DNA from: Planctomycetota bacterium
Lineage (GTDB): Bacteria > Planctomycetota > Planctomycetia > Isosphaerales > Isosphaeraceae
DNA: 45,660 nucleotides
Direction of reading: 5' to 3'
NCBI GenBank assembly: GCA_021791715.1
Contig: JAJYWB010000050.1
Coordinates: 1-45,660, forward strand
Made by a program: the position numbers and the translations under genes. Shown here in pieces: positions 1-10,280 of the stretch. Every line of letters begins with the position of its first letter. Positions within the stretch are counted from its first letter, which is position 1. Under the pieces are notes generated by a model that saw nothing but the letters and a program-made list of their open reading frames with translations, was not told the origin of the DNA and did no database searches.

Positions 1-545
1 CCAGGAGATTCGCCCTCCCAGAAGTGTTCGCCGAGCCAGTCCGGTTCGCCAATCCACGTGATTCCAGCCCCAGTAAAGTCGATTCCGGGAGGGCGAGGCG
101 TCGGCCGAGCCGGCGTATGTCAACATCAACAAATAAAAGACGGCTCACCAGGAGGTTCGCCCTCCCAGAAGAGTTCGCCGTCCCTTCAGATCACCAACCC
201 CGAAATGTTAATTCCGGGAGGGCGAGGCGTCGGCCGAGCCGGCGTTTCGGAAGTATTGAAATTACATCGGAGATTGATTCCGGGAGGGCGAGGCGCTGAC
301 CGAACCTCGTTTGGATCAACGAATCAATCGAAGACGGCTCACCAGGAGGTTCGCCCTCCCATAAGAGTTCGCAATCCAATAAGAGTTCGCAATACAATAA
401 GAATTCGCAATCCCATAAGAGTTCGCAATACAATAAGAATTCGCAATCCCATAAGAGTTCGCAATCCCATAAGAGTTCGCAATCCAATAAGAGTTCGCAA
501 TCCAATAAGAGTTCGCAATTCCAGAAGAGTTCGCAATCCAATAAG
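1..545 (+). repeat. Interspersed planctomycete repeat cluster, left end
   Basis: Several copies of two alternating modules are seen. One is CACCAGGAGGTTCGCCCTCC (about 1-20 in partial form, 147-166, 340-359). The other is a GGGAGGGCGAGGCG(T/C)... module ending in a GCCGAGCCGGCG-like end (about 88, 214 and 283). The modules carry short inverted arms (GGGAGGGCGA against TCGCCCTCCC), so they can fold. The same family, in reverse orientation, fills the right end of the window, and one lone copy lies near 38.58 kb. Open frames across this block arise because the modules contain few stops; no domain is visible in them, so I treat the block as non-coding. Confidence 0.85.
363..542 (+). repeat. 18-bp tandem repeat, ten units
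   Basis: Ten head-to-tail units of consensus AAGAGTTCGCAATCCAAT are present, with variation mainly at positions 5 (G or A) and 13-17. The unit resembles the AGAAGAGTTCGCC tail that follows the larger repeat module upstream, so it was probably amplified from that tail. There are no spacers between units, which excludes a CRISPR array. The block ends in an AT-rich stretch. Confidence 0.9.
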
Positions 546-1579
546 ATTTTATACTAAAAATTTATACAAATTATTATTATTAATCCTTCGAGAACGATTC
601 GATCGCCGACGAGCGGCGCCCGCACTTCGAGCGAGCTCCTCGACGGCGGATCGGCTTTTCGACGCGGTAAGGTATGCGATCGGAACGATTTTCCGGGGCG
701 AACGTGCGCCTGCGTGCTTGGATTACTTGAGGCGACGCGCATTCGATCGAACGATAACACGCTTTGATAAACATCGTAACCGCGGCGTCGGGTTGAGCGG
801 TTCGAGAGGTTCGAACGATCGTCGGGGCGGCGTCGATTCCGCGTCCGAGGCGTTTGATAAAATCTTCTTAAACTCCCCGTTGCATTCGTCACACCCGTGG
901 GGAATAATAAGAAGCTCAAAGAGTTTCGGCGAAAGATTTGAAGTCTTGTTAAACATTTCAACCGTATTACGACGGGTGAATTGCGAAGGAATCGGGCGTT
1001 TGGTCGCCGAGTCGGGGCGTTCGGTTTGTGCGAGCGCGTCGCGGCGTCGAACGATTCGAGGCTTGATCGTCGTGCGATTCTCGCGGGTCGCGGGATGTTT
1101 CTGAAAAAAATGGCGGCGACGCCGAATTGATCCAACGGAACCGGGGGATGAAATCGTACATGGGGGTAGCCGATGGGTCGTCGGCGGTAACGCTCGTCTT
1201 AAGACGAATTCATGGACGCGATCGTTCGATCCATTGTCGGGTGGTTTGAACACTTGTAGCGACGACGTAACTCGGCGAACGTTCGACGGCGATTCGGCCG
1301 ACGAAGTGCAATCTTTCGGAGCGGGTTTTGGTTGAGGCGTCGATCCGTTCGGGGAGGCCTGAGACATTTTGTGAAGACGCGACGGTGAGCTTGAAACAAT
1401 CGGAAAGCGACGGCGGAACGGGTGATCAACCTGGAATCACGCGCGTCGATGATCGTCGTGAGTTCGGCTTCGGTGGGTCATAGCGTCGTGCGTGTACGAA
1501 CGAACGAGACGCTCGGTCGATTCGGCGTCGGGGTTCGTTCTATTGTCGGACCATTTGATATCTATGCGGGGGAATGGTG
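546..1579. other. Intergenic stretch without a supported gene
   Basis: No open frame here shows a recognisable domain, a good ribosome binding site together with family-like composition, or an RNA fold I can name. The overlapping frames on both strands are Arg/Ser-rich, as expected of shadow frames in GC-rich DNA. A 14-bp perfect palindrome with core CGTCTTAAGACG lies at 1194-1207. The last 300 bases probably hold the promoter of the cyanophycin synthetase gene. Confidence 0.6.
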
Positions 1580-4500
1580 ATGCGGATCCGAAGCGTCAAG
1601 GTGTTGCGGGGACCAAACTTGTGGGCGACGAAATATCCCGTGCTCGAGGCCGAGGTCGATCTCGGCGCGCTCAAAGACACGGCGTCGAGCGAGGCGCCGG
1701 GGTTCAACGAGCGGCTCACTTCGTGGCTGCCGACGATGATCGAGCATCGCTGCAGCGTCGGCGAGCGCGGCGGGTTTTTCGAACGGTTGCGTCGCGGTAC
1801 GTATCTCGCGCACATTCTTGAGCATGTGACATTGGAACTGCAAACGCTCGCGGGAACCCCCGTCGGCTTCGGCCGCACGCGCGAGACCGACGAAGACGGC
1901 GTGTATCGCGTCGCGATCGAATACGAGGAGGAAAAGCTCGGCCTCGCCTGCCTCGAAACCGCCCGCGCCTTGTGTATGGCCGCGGTCGACGGAAGCGAGT
2001 TCGACGTCGCGGGCGAGATTCAGAAACTTGTCGAATTGAAAAATCACGTTTGTCCGGGACCGAGCACCGCGGCGATTTTGAACGCGGCGCGGAAGCGCGG
2101 GATTCCGATCCATCGGCTCAACGATTACAGCCTGTATCGGCTCGGTCAGGGGGTGAAGCAAAAGCGCATCCAGGCCTCGGAAACGAGTTCGACCTCGGCG
2201 ATCGGCGAGCAAATCGCCCAGGATAAACAGTTAACGCGAACGCTGCTCCGCGAGGCGGGGGTCCCCGTTCCGCAAGGTTGGCCCGCCGAAACCGCCGACG
2301 AGGCGTGGGAGATCTTCGAATATCTTCAAGCTCCCGTCGTCGTCAAACCGCGCTACGGCAATCAGGGACGCGGAGTCGCGGTAAACCTTTCCACGCGCAA
2401 GCAAGTGGAAGAAGCGTTCGCCGCCGCCAAACAAGAAAGTAGTTACATCGTCGTCGAGCAATACGCCCCGGGTTTCGATCACCGCCTGCTCGTCGTCGAC
2501 GGCAAATTGGTCGCCGCGGCGCTCCGCGAACCGCCGCACGTCTTCGGCGACGGACGCTCGACGATCGCCGAACTCGTCGCCGCGATCAACGTCGACCCGC
2601 GCCGCGCCGACGATCACGCCGGCGCCCTCAGCAAAATCCCCCTCGACGAGATCGCGATCGCGGTTTTATTAGAACAAGGTTTCACGTTGGAATCGGTTCC
2701 TCCCGCTCGCAAGCGGGTGCTGTTGCGGCGCAACGGCAATTTGAGCACGGGGGGAACCGCGACCGACGTCACCGATCTGGTTCATCCCGAGGTCGCCGCA
2801 ATCGCGATCGACGCGGCGCGGGTCGTGGGGCTCGACGTCGCCGGCATCGACATCGTCGTGGAAGATATCAGCCGGCCGCTCGAGCCGCAACGCGGCGTGG
2901 TCGTCGAGGTGAACGCGGCGCCCGGTTTACGGATGCACATCGAACCTTCGACGGGGACGCCGCGACCCGTCGGCGAGGCGATCGTCGCGAGTCTCATTCC
3001 CCACGGCGACGGTCGGATTCCGATTGTCGGCGTGACGGGTACGAACGGTAAAACGACGACGACCCGGCTGATCGCTTCGATTTTGGGACGCGACGGCTCG
3101 ACCGTGGGGATGACGTGTTCGGACGGAATCGTGATCGGCGATCGACAGATCAGCGGCGGCGATTGCAGCGGTCCCGAGAGCGCCGGCTGGGTGCTCGGTC
3201 ATCCTCGCGTGGAACGCGCCGTGTTCGAGACGGCGCGGGGGGGGATCCTTCGCGCTGGGCTCGGTTTCGACCGTTGCGACGTCGCGGTGGTGACGAACAT
3301 CGGCGAGGCCGATCACCTCGGCATCGCCGGAATCGACACCGCCGAGCGGATGGCGTATCTCAAACGAACGCTCGTCGAGGCCGTCGCCAAAACGGGCGCC
3401 GCGGTTTTGAACGCCGCCGACCCGCTCGTCGCGCAAATGTCCAAGCACTGTCCGGGAGAGACGATTTTCTTCGCGATCCGCTCGGACGAACCCGTCGTCG
3501 TCGAACACCTCGCACGCGGCGGAAAAGCCGTTTTCGTTAAGGAAGGCGCGATCGTCGTGGCGCACGGCGAAAAGCGTGAAAGCCTGATCAATCTCGCAGA
3601 TATTCCCACGACGCGGGGGGGACGAATCGGCTTCCAGGTCGAGAACGTGCTCGCGGCGACGGGGGCCGCGTGGGCGATCGGCGTGAATCTCGATCTCGTG
3701 CGGGCCGCGCTCGAAGACTTCAGGGGCGATCCCGAACAGGTTCCCGGCCGATTCAACGTCGTGCAAACCGAAGACGCGACGGTTCTTCTTGATTATGTTC
3801 ATAATATCTCGGCGCTCGAGGCGTTGATCGAAACGCTCGACGCTTTCCCGCACGAGCGACGCTCGGTCGTTTACACCGTCGCGGGGGATCGTCGCGATGA
3901 AGATATCATTGAACAAGCGCGGCTTTTGGGCGAACATTTCGACGTCGTTTACACGTACGAAGGCGATTACAACCGGGGGCGTGCTTCGGGAGAGATCTTC
4001 GCGCTGATGCGTCGGGGTCTCGAACGCGCGTCGCGGGTTTCCGAGATGATCGAGATCGAAGGAGAGCGAGCCGCTGTCGAACGATCGCTCGCCGATCTCC
4101 GACCGGGGGATCTGCTGCTCGTTCAGGTGGGCAAGGTGCGCGAGATCGTCGATTTGGTGCGTAAGGAGTTGGCGGATCATCACGCCGACGCCGATCATCC
4201 GCCGATTCACGTTTCGCACGGACCGCTCGGCAAATGCATCGTCGCTGCGCGCGATATCGAGCCCGGCGAATGCATTTTGCAAGGCTGGGGCCGAAGCATC
4301 GAATACCGCACAAGGCATTCGATCCAGGTCGATCACGATCGGCACATCATCGTCGGCCCGCCGATCCAGCTCATCAACCATTCGTGCGAGCCGAACTGCG
4401 GCGTGCTGATCCGTCGCGACGAGGAATCGATGGAGATCCACGCGCGTAGGCCGATCGCCGAGGGAGAGGAATTGACGATCGATTACGCCACATTTGAATA

Positions 4501-4663
4501 TGATATTCAATTCATGCCCGGCGATTGTCTCTGCGGAACCCCCGGCTGCCGCAAACGGATCACGGGCTACAAAGACATGCCCCGCAAGGTTCGTCAGGCG
4601 TACGGCGTATACATCGCCGAATACCTGGTGGAACGCGAGGCCGTCGCCGTATCGGCGAGCTGA
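1580..4663 (+). CDS. cphA: Cyanophycin synthetase with a C-terminal SET methyltransferase domain
   Basis: CphA polymerises Asp and Arg (or Lys) into multi-L-arginyl-poly-L-aspartate, an ATP-dependent cytosolic nitrogen store. All CphA parts are visible: an N domain with an HxxEH motif (HILEH, about 78-82), an ATP-grasp domain at about 215-480 (KPRYGNQGRGV, NLSTGGTATDVT, EVNAAPGLRMH), and a Mur-ligase-like domain at about 482-870 with P-loop GVTGTNGKTTTT (from 484) and LDYVHN. A second unit follows from about 876 to 1015 with the marks of a SET lysine methyltransferase: GKCIVAARDIEPGE, NHSCEPNC (from 933), GEELTIDY (from 962, catalytic Tyr near 969) and a post-SET CxCx4C (C983, C985, C990). 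CphA is usually about 870-900 residues; this protein has about 1027. I chose ATG 1580 over ATG 1574 because GGGGGA lies about 7 bases upstream of 1580. No cyanophycinase gene is adjacent. The target of the SET domain is unknown. Confidence 0.93.
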   Translation: MRIRSVKVLRGPNLWATKYPVLEAEVDLGALKDTASSEAPGFNERLTSWLPTMIEHRCSVGERGGFFERLRRGTYLAHILEHVTLELQTLAGTPVGFGRTRETDEDGVYRVAIEYEEEKLGLACLETARALCMAAVDGSEFDVAGEIQKLVELKNHVCPGPSTAAILNAARKRGIPIHRLNDYSLYRLGQGVKQKRIQASETSSTSAIGEQIAQDKQLTRTLLREAGVPVPQGWPAETADEAWEIFEYLQAPVVVKPRYGNQGRGVAVNLSTRKQVEEAFAAAKQESSYIVVEQYAPGFDHRLLVVDGKLVAAALREPPHVFGDGRSTIAELVAAINVDPRRADDHAGALSKIPLDEIAIAVLLEQGFTLESVPPARKRVLLRRNGNLSTGGTATDVTDLVHPEVAAIAIDAARVVGLDVAGIDIVVEDISRPLEPQRGVVVEVNAAPGLRMHIEPSTGTPRPVGEAIVASLIPHGDGRIPIVGVTGTNGKTTTTRLIASILGRDGSTVGMTCSDGIVIGDRQISGGDCSGPESAGWVLGHPRVERAVFETARGGILRAGLGFDRCDVAVVTNIGEADHLGIAGIDTAERMAYLKRTLVEAVAKTGAAVLNAADPLVAQMSKHCPGETIFFAIRSDEPVVVEHLARGGKAVFVKEGAIVVAHGEKRESLINLADIPTTRGGRIGFQVENVLAATGAAWAIGVNLDLVRAALEDFRGDPEQVPGRFNVVQTEDATVLLDYVHNISALEALIETLDAFPHERRSVVYTVAGDRRDEDIIEQARLLGEHFDVVYTYEGDYNRGRASGEIFALMRRGLERASRVSEMIEIEGERAAVERSLADLRPGDLLLVQVGKVREIVDLVRKELADHHADADHPPIHVSHGPLGKCIVAARDIEPGECILQGWGRSIEYRTRHSIQVDHDRHIIVGPPIQLINHSCEPNCGVLIRRDEESMEIHARRPIAEGEELTIDYATFEYDIQFMPGDCLCGTPGCRKRITGYKDMPRKVRQAYGVYIAEYLVEREAVAVSAS

Positions 4664-4700
4664 CCGACTCTCGGCCGCGCGTCGTCGCTGAAGTAAAAAA

Positions 4701-4746
4701 AGCGGGGAATGCTCACTTATTTAAGCGAGCGTTCCCCGTCGCTTTT
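4701..4746 (+). terminator. Probable intrinsic terminator of cphA
   Basis: An imperfect stem AGCGGGGAATGCTC / GAGCGTTCCCCGTCGCT encloses an AT-rich loop and is followed by TTTT. It is preceded by a run of A, so it could act in both directions. It lies about 40 bases after the cphA stop. Confidence 0.7.
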
Positions 4747-5066
4747 GTCGTAACCGAACGAAGATATAACCATATCATTTTACATTCATATGCATATCCG
4801 CCGCGGCGGCGGAATCGATTCGGTTCGCGTCGTCGTCTCGCGTAAGGATTCTTAACGCGCTCGCGGTGAATCCGCCGCGAAACGATTTTTAACGCGCGCT
4901 CGCGGGGCTCGCGACGAACCCTGAAAGCATGCTTGCGATCAAAACATCACGCACGATCGCGGCGAAGCGCGGCCGAGATACCCGATCCGAATCGATTCGA
5001 CTATAATACCGCGTCGCGGCGGCGTGATCGCCGGAGACGCAACAAGGACGATCGCCAGGGAGGTTC
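4747..5066. other. Intergenic region upstream of the MMPL transporter
   Basis: No gene is seen. The stretch should contain the promoter of the transporter gene; I could not pick out a convincing -35/-10 pair. Confidence 0.5.
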
Positions 5067-7499
5067 ATGCGACCAGTGATTGATATATTGATCAAAAGCC
5101 GTCGTGTCGCGGTCGCGCTCACGCTCGTTCTGTTGGCGGGGCTCTTGTACGCGGGGAAGAAGGTCGCGTACGAGCAATCGATCCAATCGTTCTTCTCAGA
5201 CGCCGATCCCGACATCGTCCGCTATCGCCGCGCGTCGGACCTGTTCGGTAACGACAACTTTATATTTATATGCTATGAAGACAAGGACTTATTGACGCCC
5301 GCGGGGATGGATCGCGTGCGCGAGCTGGCGCGGCGAACGGGACCGAAATCGATCGCGGGGATTCGCGACGTGCAGTCGATCGACGCGACGCCGACGTTTT
5401 GGCGACTCGACGACGGACTCCTGGCGCTCGAGAAGCTTCCCAAATTCCTCCGCGATCGCGCCTTCGACACGCTGAAAAAACAGGTGGGAAAAACGGGAAC
5501 GGCCGATTCGCTTTCGATCGGATCGGCGATCCGTTCCGCCGACGCCAAAACGCTTGAAGAGTTGAAAAAACGTATTGTAAAACATCCGTTATTAGAAGGA
5601 ACGTTGATCGACGCGAAGGGAACGACGGCGGCGATCGTCGCGCGGCTCAAGAGCACCGAGGAGTTCGACATGAAGCGGACGGTCGCGACGATCCGCGACG
5701 TCGCGGATTCGTTCGCTCGTGAGGCCGGCTTGTCGCGTCCGGCGATCGTCGGCCCCCCCGTGCTCCTCGCCGACGGCTTCGCGAACATCGAACGCGACGG
5801 CCGTCGGCTGGCCATGTTGGGGATGATTCTGATCGGCGTGGTCACTTACACCGCGGTTCGGAGCGTGTGGTGGGCCGTGGTTCCGCTACTGGCGGGTTGG
5901 GTCGTCTGGCTCGCGACCGAAACGATCCTCGCGGTTTTGGGGCTCAAGCTTTCGCTCTCGGGGGGTCCGCTCGTGGCGCAAATCATCGTTTTGACGATGC
6001 CCGCGGCGAGCCACCTCGCGATTCACTTTCGCGACGACCTCCGCTCGGGCGGGTCCCGCGAAGCCGCGGCGCGATCGACGCTTGCCGCTGTATTGATCCC
6101 GATTATGTGGTGCGCCGTCACGGGAGCGATCGGCTACGGCGTGCTGCTGACCTCGAATCTCACTCCGATTCGCCAATTCGGCGCGATTTTAGGGGGATGC
6201 ACGCTGATCGCGGCGCTCCTGACGATGGCGATCGCTCCGTTCGCAATGCTTCCCCCGTTCGCTCGCAAAGGAACCTTGCCGATCGTCACCGACTCGATCG
6301 ATTCGAAGCCGAACCGGATGAATCGCCTGATCGATTGGATCGATCGCGACGCGAATCGAATCGTCATCGGCGTGATCGCGATCGTCGTTCCCGTCTCGCT
6401 CGGCGTGTATCGTCTCGAATACGAGTCCAATTATATTAACGTATTTAAACAAAGCTCGCGTGTGGTGCGCGATTATCGGTATGTCGAATCGAGGCTCGGC
6501 GGTATCGGCGTGTGCGTGGTCGTGGCGCCGCTGCCCGACGGGCTGAACGACGCGAGCGTTTCGCGTTTGAATGATTATGCGAAATCGCTTTTATCTTTGA
6601 ATCAATCGGGATCGAGGCGAATCGAGCGGTCGATATCGAGCGCGACGTTGCTCGATCCCGAGGGGACGATCGCGCGCGAGCCCTTGGCGGTGCGGGAGGC
6701 GGTGTATCGCGATAAGGTCGCGCTCATCGAGGCTTCGCCGCAGGCCGAATTGTCGCTCGGTTTTTGGAACCCGCGCGAGAAGCTCGCTCGCATCATGATT
6801 CGCGTACCCGAACAACAGCCCGCGGGAGACAAGGAACGGACGTTCGGGATCGCGGTGAAGAGCGCGCGCGAACGATTCGGCGCCGATTCATTTTTAACGG
6901 GTCTTTCTTTTTTGATGACTCGGACGGCGCGCGGGGTCGTCGCGACTCAATGGTCGACGATGATCGCTTCGATCGGCGGGATCCTTTTGATGCTGACCCT
7001 GGCTCTCCGCCGCGCGCGGCTCGCGGCGCTCGCTTTGCTTCCCTCGTTGCTCGCGATCGTCCTCGTTCTCGGGCTGATGGGCTGGACGGGGATCAAGCTC
7101 GATATCGCGACGGCTCTCGTCGCGAGCGTGGCGCTCGGGCTCTCGGTCGACGACACGTTTCACTGCCTGTTGCAATTTCATCGCATGAAACAAACCGAAT
7201 CCTTTTATGATAGCTTGCGATCGAGTTATCGCTCGACGGGGCCCGGCGTGTTACTTTCGAGTTCGGCGGTCGCGATCGGCTTCGCGGCGCTCTGGTTCAG
7301 CGAATTCACCCCGTTCGCGAATTTCGGTCTGATGGTGTGTATCGCGACCGCGGGAAGCTCGCTGGGCAATCTCGTTTTGCTTCCCGCGTGCCTCGTCGCG
7401 GGAGAGCGGTCGAGGGTCAAGAATCGAACCGACGAACCGATCGGCGAGGACGCTGAGAACGTCTCGGAACCCGCGGCCGAAGACGTTCCGGTCGCTTGA
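5067..7499 (+). CDS. MMPL/RND-family membrane transporter
   Basis: An inner-membrane exporter of the RND superfamily (COG1033/MMPL type), which moves hydrophobic compounds or lipids using the proton gradient. The 810-residue protein has the expected duplicated plan: a first membrane helix at about 13-30, a large extracytoplasmic domain to about 245, a block of helices at about 248-400, a helix near 435-455, a second extracytoplasmic domain to about 630, and a last helix block to about 790. The LSVDDTFHCLLQFHRM stretch in the second block matches the conserved Gly/Asp-rich helix 10 region that carries the proton-relay Asp. The tail after about 790 is acidic. GGGAGG stands only 3 bases before ATG 5067. 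No membrane-fusion protein or outer-membrane partner is next to it. The substrate cannot be told from sequence. Confidence 0.85.
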   Translation: MRPVIDILIKSRRVAVALTLVLLAGLLYAGKKVAYEQSIQSFFSDADPDIVRYRRASDLFGNDNFIFICYEDKDLLTPAGMDRVRELARRTGPKSIAGIRDVQSIDATPTFWRLDDGLLALEKLPKFLRDRAFDTLKKQVGKTGTADSLSIGSAIRSADAKTLEELKKRIVKHPLLEGTLIDAKGTTAAIVARLKSTEEFDMKRTVATIRDVADSFAREAGLSRPAIVGPPVLLADGFANIERDGRRLAMLGMILIGVVTYTAVRSVWWAVVPLLAGWVVWLATETILAVLGLKLSLSGGPLVAQIIVLTMPAASHLAIHFRDDLRSGGSREAAARSTLAAVLIPIMWCAVTGAIGYGVLLTSNLTPIRQFGAILGGCTLIAALLTMAIAPFAMLPPFARKGTLPIVTDSIDSKPNRMNRLIDWIDRDANRIVIGVIAIVVPVSLGVYRLEYESNYINVFKQSSRVVRDYRYVESRLGGIGVCVVVAPLPDGLNDASVSRLNDYAKSLLSLNQSGSRRIERSISSATLLDPEGTIAREPLAVREAVYRDKVALIEASPQAELSLGFWNPREKLARIMIRVPEQQPAGDKERTFGIAVKSARERFGADSFLTGLSFLMTRTARGVVATQWSTMIASIGGILLMLTLALRRARLAALALLPSLLAIVLVLGLMGWTGIKLDIATALVASVALGLSVDDTFHCLLQFHRMKQTESFYDSLRSSYRSTGPGVLLSSSAVAIGFAALWFSEFTPFANFGLMVCIATAGSSLGNLVLLPACLVAGERSRVKNRTDEPIGEDAENVSEPAAEDVPVA

Positions 7500-7646
7500 C
7501 GAAAGATGAACGCGGTTCAAGAATTCTTGGCTACATCAAGATATTCCTAAACCGTTTCATGATCTCTTTAAAGAAAAAAGACGTATTTATTGCTATTAGC
7601 GTATCTTTCGATCCGTTTCACTTTCGTGGAAATCGGAGATGGAAAC

Positions 7647-9083
7647 ATGACCGATCTCGTGTTGTTATCGAGGATACAGTTCGCGATTACGATCATGTTT
7701 CATTATCTTTTTCCTCCGCTGACGATCGGTTTGGGGGCGTTGATCGTTTATTTTGAGGGGTCGTATTTGAAAACGAGGGACGAGATCCTTCGGAAGACTT
7801 CGGATTTTTGGATTCGGTTGTTCGCCGTCAATTTTGCGATGGGGGTATCGACGGGGATCGTGATGGAGTTTGAATTCGGCACGAATTGGGCGAGTTATTC
7901 AAGGTTCGTCGGCGACGTGTTCGGATCTTCTCTGGCCGCGGAGGGGATATTCGCGTTTTTTTTGGAATCGGGTTTTTTGGCGGTGATGGTTTTCGGTCGT
8001 GGCAAGGTCGGCCCGAAGTTTTATTTTATGGCGACGATTCTCGTCTCGATCGGATCGGTGTTCAGTTCGATCTGGATTACGGTTGCGAATAGCTGGATGC
8101 AAACGCCCGCCGGTCATCACATCGTGCCGATCATCCGAAACGGCGAGCCGTGGGTCGTCGACGGGGTTCGCATGATGCGCGCGGAGGTCGTCGATTTTTG
8201 GAGCGTCGTTTTCAATCCGGCGACCGTACCGCGATTGCTGCACGTATGGGTCGGTTGTTTGGTTCTTGGCGCGTCGTTCGTGGCGAGCATTTCGGCGTGG
8301 TCGATCCTTCGGAATCGTCGCCTCGAAATCTCTAAAAGGAGCTTGAATGTCGCGGTCGTCGCGGGATTGATCGGATCGGTGGGAACTTTGGCGACGGGGC
8401 ATCTCGACGGCCGAATGGTCGGCCGCCGCCAGCCCGCCAAATTGGCGGCGATGGAAGGTCATTTCACGTCGCATAACCGACCGACCGGGATTCACGTTTT
8501 CGGCGTTCCCAACCCCTCAGCCGAGCGTGTCGATTACGCGGTGAAGATTCCAGGACTGCTCAGTACGCTCGTTTACGATGAAATTCCTCCGCGCACTCCC
8601 GTGATCGCGCTCGACCGATTTCCCAAGGCCGATCGTCCTCCTGTTTTTATCACGTTTTTAGCATTTCATATCATGGTCGGATTGGGGATGTTTCTCATCG
8701 GTATTTTTACGATGAGTGTGATCTCGCTGTGGCGGGGTAAGCTCGATCGATCCCGTAAGTTGTTATGGCTTCTCGTTCCCACGGTATTGGCGGCGTTCGC
8801 GTCGAACGAGTTGGGTTGGGTGACCGCCGAGGTCGGACGTCAGCCGTGGATCGTTTATCCTCGTTACGACGGCGGACGATTCGATCGCCCGGTCGACGGG
8901 ATGAGAACGAGCGAGGCCGTTTCCAAGGCGGTTCGCTCCGAGCAAGTTCTTGCGTCAATCATTCTTTTTATCTTGATTTACTTGATTTTGTTCGTCGTTT
9001 GGCTCTACGTGATGGACGGAAAAATTCGGGGCGCCGGTGAATCGACGACCGAGAAACCGACCGATCCGCCAAACGACGCTTAG
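7647..9083 (+). CDS. cydA: Cytochrome bd quinol oxidase subunit I
   Basis: Subunit I of the bd-type terminal oxidase, which oxidises quinol and reduces O2 to water in the cytoplasmic membrane, with high oxygen affinity. The start at 7647 (GGAG 8 bases upstream) gives 478 residues and places the first haem ligand at His19 ([16 protein letters not shown]). The second His is in LLHVWVG (His199) and the Met ligand in [10 protein letters not shown] (Met348). The signature GRQPW starts near 397. The stretch between the quinol-side helices is compact, so this is a short Q-loop type. A longer frame upstream has no better ribosome site. cydB follows 127 bases later, forming a two-gene oxidase unit. 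No cydX-like mini-gene was seen after cydB. Confidence 0.96.
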   Translation: MTDLVLLSRIQFAITIMFHYLFPPLTIGLGALIVYFEGSYLKTRDEILRKTSDFWIRLFAVNFAMGVSTGIVMEFEFGTNWASYSRFVGDVFGSSLAAEGIFAFFLESGFLAVMVFGRGKVGPKFYFMATILVSIGSVFSSIWITVANSWMQTPAGHHIVPIIRNGEPWVVDGVRMMRAEVVDFWSVVFNPATVPRLLHVWVGCLVLGASFVASISAWSILRNRRLEISKRSLNVAVVAGLIGSVGTLATGHLDGRMVGRRQPAKLAAMEGHFTSHNRPTGIHVFGVPNPSAERVDYAVKIPGLLSTLVYDEIPPRTPVIALDRFPKADRPPVFITFLAFHIMVGLGMFLIGIFTMSVISLWRGKLDRSRKLLWLLVPTVLAAFASNELGWVTAEVGRQPWIVYPRYDGGRFDRPVDGMRTSEAVSKAVRSEQVLASIILFILIYLILFVVWLYVMDGKIRGAGESTTEKPTDPPNDA

Positions 9084-9210
9084 CGTGAACATATGTATTA
9101 GACAAAGCGTTATCGATTCGGCGACGCGATGAAATCGCCGATACAAGCCGGTCAATTGAACGCGACACGACGATCCAAGGTTGATGATTTCGTAGCGAGG
9201 AGGCGCCGCG

Positions 9211-10227
9211 GTGGATCTCAATTTGATCTGGTTTCTGCTTTTAACGATTTTACTCACCGGTTACGCGATCCTCGACGGATTTGATCTCGGCGTCGGGATC
9301 GTCTTTTTAACGATCAAGGGAGACGTTGAACGGAGGATCGCGCTCAACGCGATCGGGCCGATTTGGGACGGCAACGAGGTTTGGCTCGTGACGTTCGGCG
9401 GAGCTTTGATGGCCGCGTTCCCCGAGGCTTACGCGACGGTGTTCTCGGCGTTTTATCTGCCGTTCATACTGCTTTTGTTCGCGTTGATTTTCCGCGCGGT
9501 CTCGATCGAATTTCGATCGAAACTTCAATCAAAGATATGGCGAACCTCTTGGGATATCGCCTTTTCGATTTCATCGATCGTCGCCACGTTTCTCTTCGGC
9601 GTCGCGGTGGGTAACAGCATGATCGGCTTGCCCCTCGCCGAATCGGGGGAGTTCGTCGGCACGCTCGCGGGTCTTGTCAAACCGTATCCTTTGCTTACGG
9701 GCGCTCTCGCGGTATCGCTCTTCGCCATGCATGGATCAACATATCTTTATCTAAAAACAGAGGGGAGTTTACAAAAATTAATGCATAATCGGATGTGGGA
9801 GACGTTCGGAATTTTTCTGACGTTTTACCTGACGACGACGATCGTAACGCTGATCACCGTTCCGCGCGCTTCGCGCAATTTCGGCGAACTTCCCTGGGCG
9901 TGGATCGTCGTCTTGATGAACGTATCGGCGGTCGCGAATATTCCTCGATCCATTTATTTTGATCGACCCGCGCACGCCTTCGCGAGCGGTTGCTGCGCGA
10001 TCCTGGCGCTCACGTCGTTGCTCTGCTTCGGGCTTTATCCCAACCTGATCACGAGCAACCCGCATCCCGAATTCAGCCTGACGATCTACAACGCCGCAAG
10101 TTCGCCCAAAACGCTCAAGATCATGGCGTGGATCGCCTTGATCGGCATGCCGTTCGTCCTTTCCTACACCGCGGTCGTTTATTGGACCTTCCGCGGCAAA
10201 GTGAAACTCGGCGACCACAGTTATTGA
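9211..10227 (+). CDS. cydB: Cytochrome bd quinol oxidase subunit II
   Basis: Subunit II of the bd oxidase. It has the usual multi-helix membrane layout and the family N-terminus ([16 protein letters not shown]), followed by [20 protein letters not shown], both strongly conserved in CydB. The 338-residue length is normal. The start is a GTG, chosen because a perfect AGGAGG lies about 7 bases upstream and the reading begins directly with the first helix. It pairs with CydA just upstream. The gene is convergent with the sulfur-transport pair, separated by only 53 bases. Confidence 0.95.
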   Translation: MDLNLIWFLLLTILLTGYAILDGFDLGVGIVFLTIKGDVERRIALNAIGPIWDGNEVWLVTFGGALMAAFPEAYATVFSAFYLPFILLLFALIFRAVSIEFRSKLQSKIWRTSWDIAFSISSIVATFLFGVAVGNSMIGLPLAESGEFVGTLAGLVKPYPLLTGALAVSLFAMHGSTYLYLKTEGSLQKLMHNRMWETFGIFLTFYLTTTIVTLITVPRASRNFGELPWAWIVVLMNVSAVANIPRSIYFDRPAHAFASGCCAILALTSLLCFGLYPNLITSNPHPEFSLTIYNAASSPKTLKIMAWIALIGMPFVLSYTAVVYWTFRGKVKLGDHSY

Positions 10228-10280
10228 TTCGAGCGAAACGAATAAATAAACTGTAATAATACCAATCGTTTCTCGCTTGA

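Noticed and set aside
363..542. The 18-bp repeat block as a CRISPR array
   Set aside because: Units are directly adjacent with no spacers, and no cas gene is in the window.
58..1104. A 348-codon plus-strand frame from the left repeat cluster into the intergenic region
   Set aside because: The first half is repeat sequence and the second half is Arg/Ser-rich with no recognisable domain, so it fits a chance frame in GC-rich DNA.
2927..4510. A 527-codon frame antisense to cphA
   Set aside because: It lies wholly inside the conserved Mur-ligase and SET coding sequence on the opposite strand; its Asp/Arg-rich composition is that of a shadow frame.
7518..7529. 12-bp palindrome CAAGAATTCTTG between the transporter and cydA
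   Set aside because: A single short palindrome without a second copy or known regulator; too weak to call an operator.
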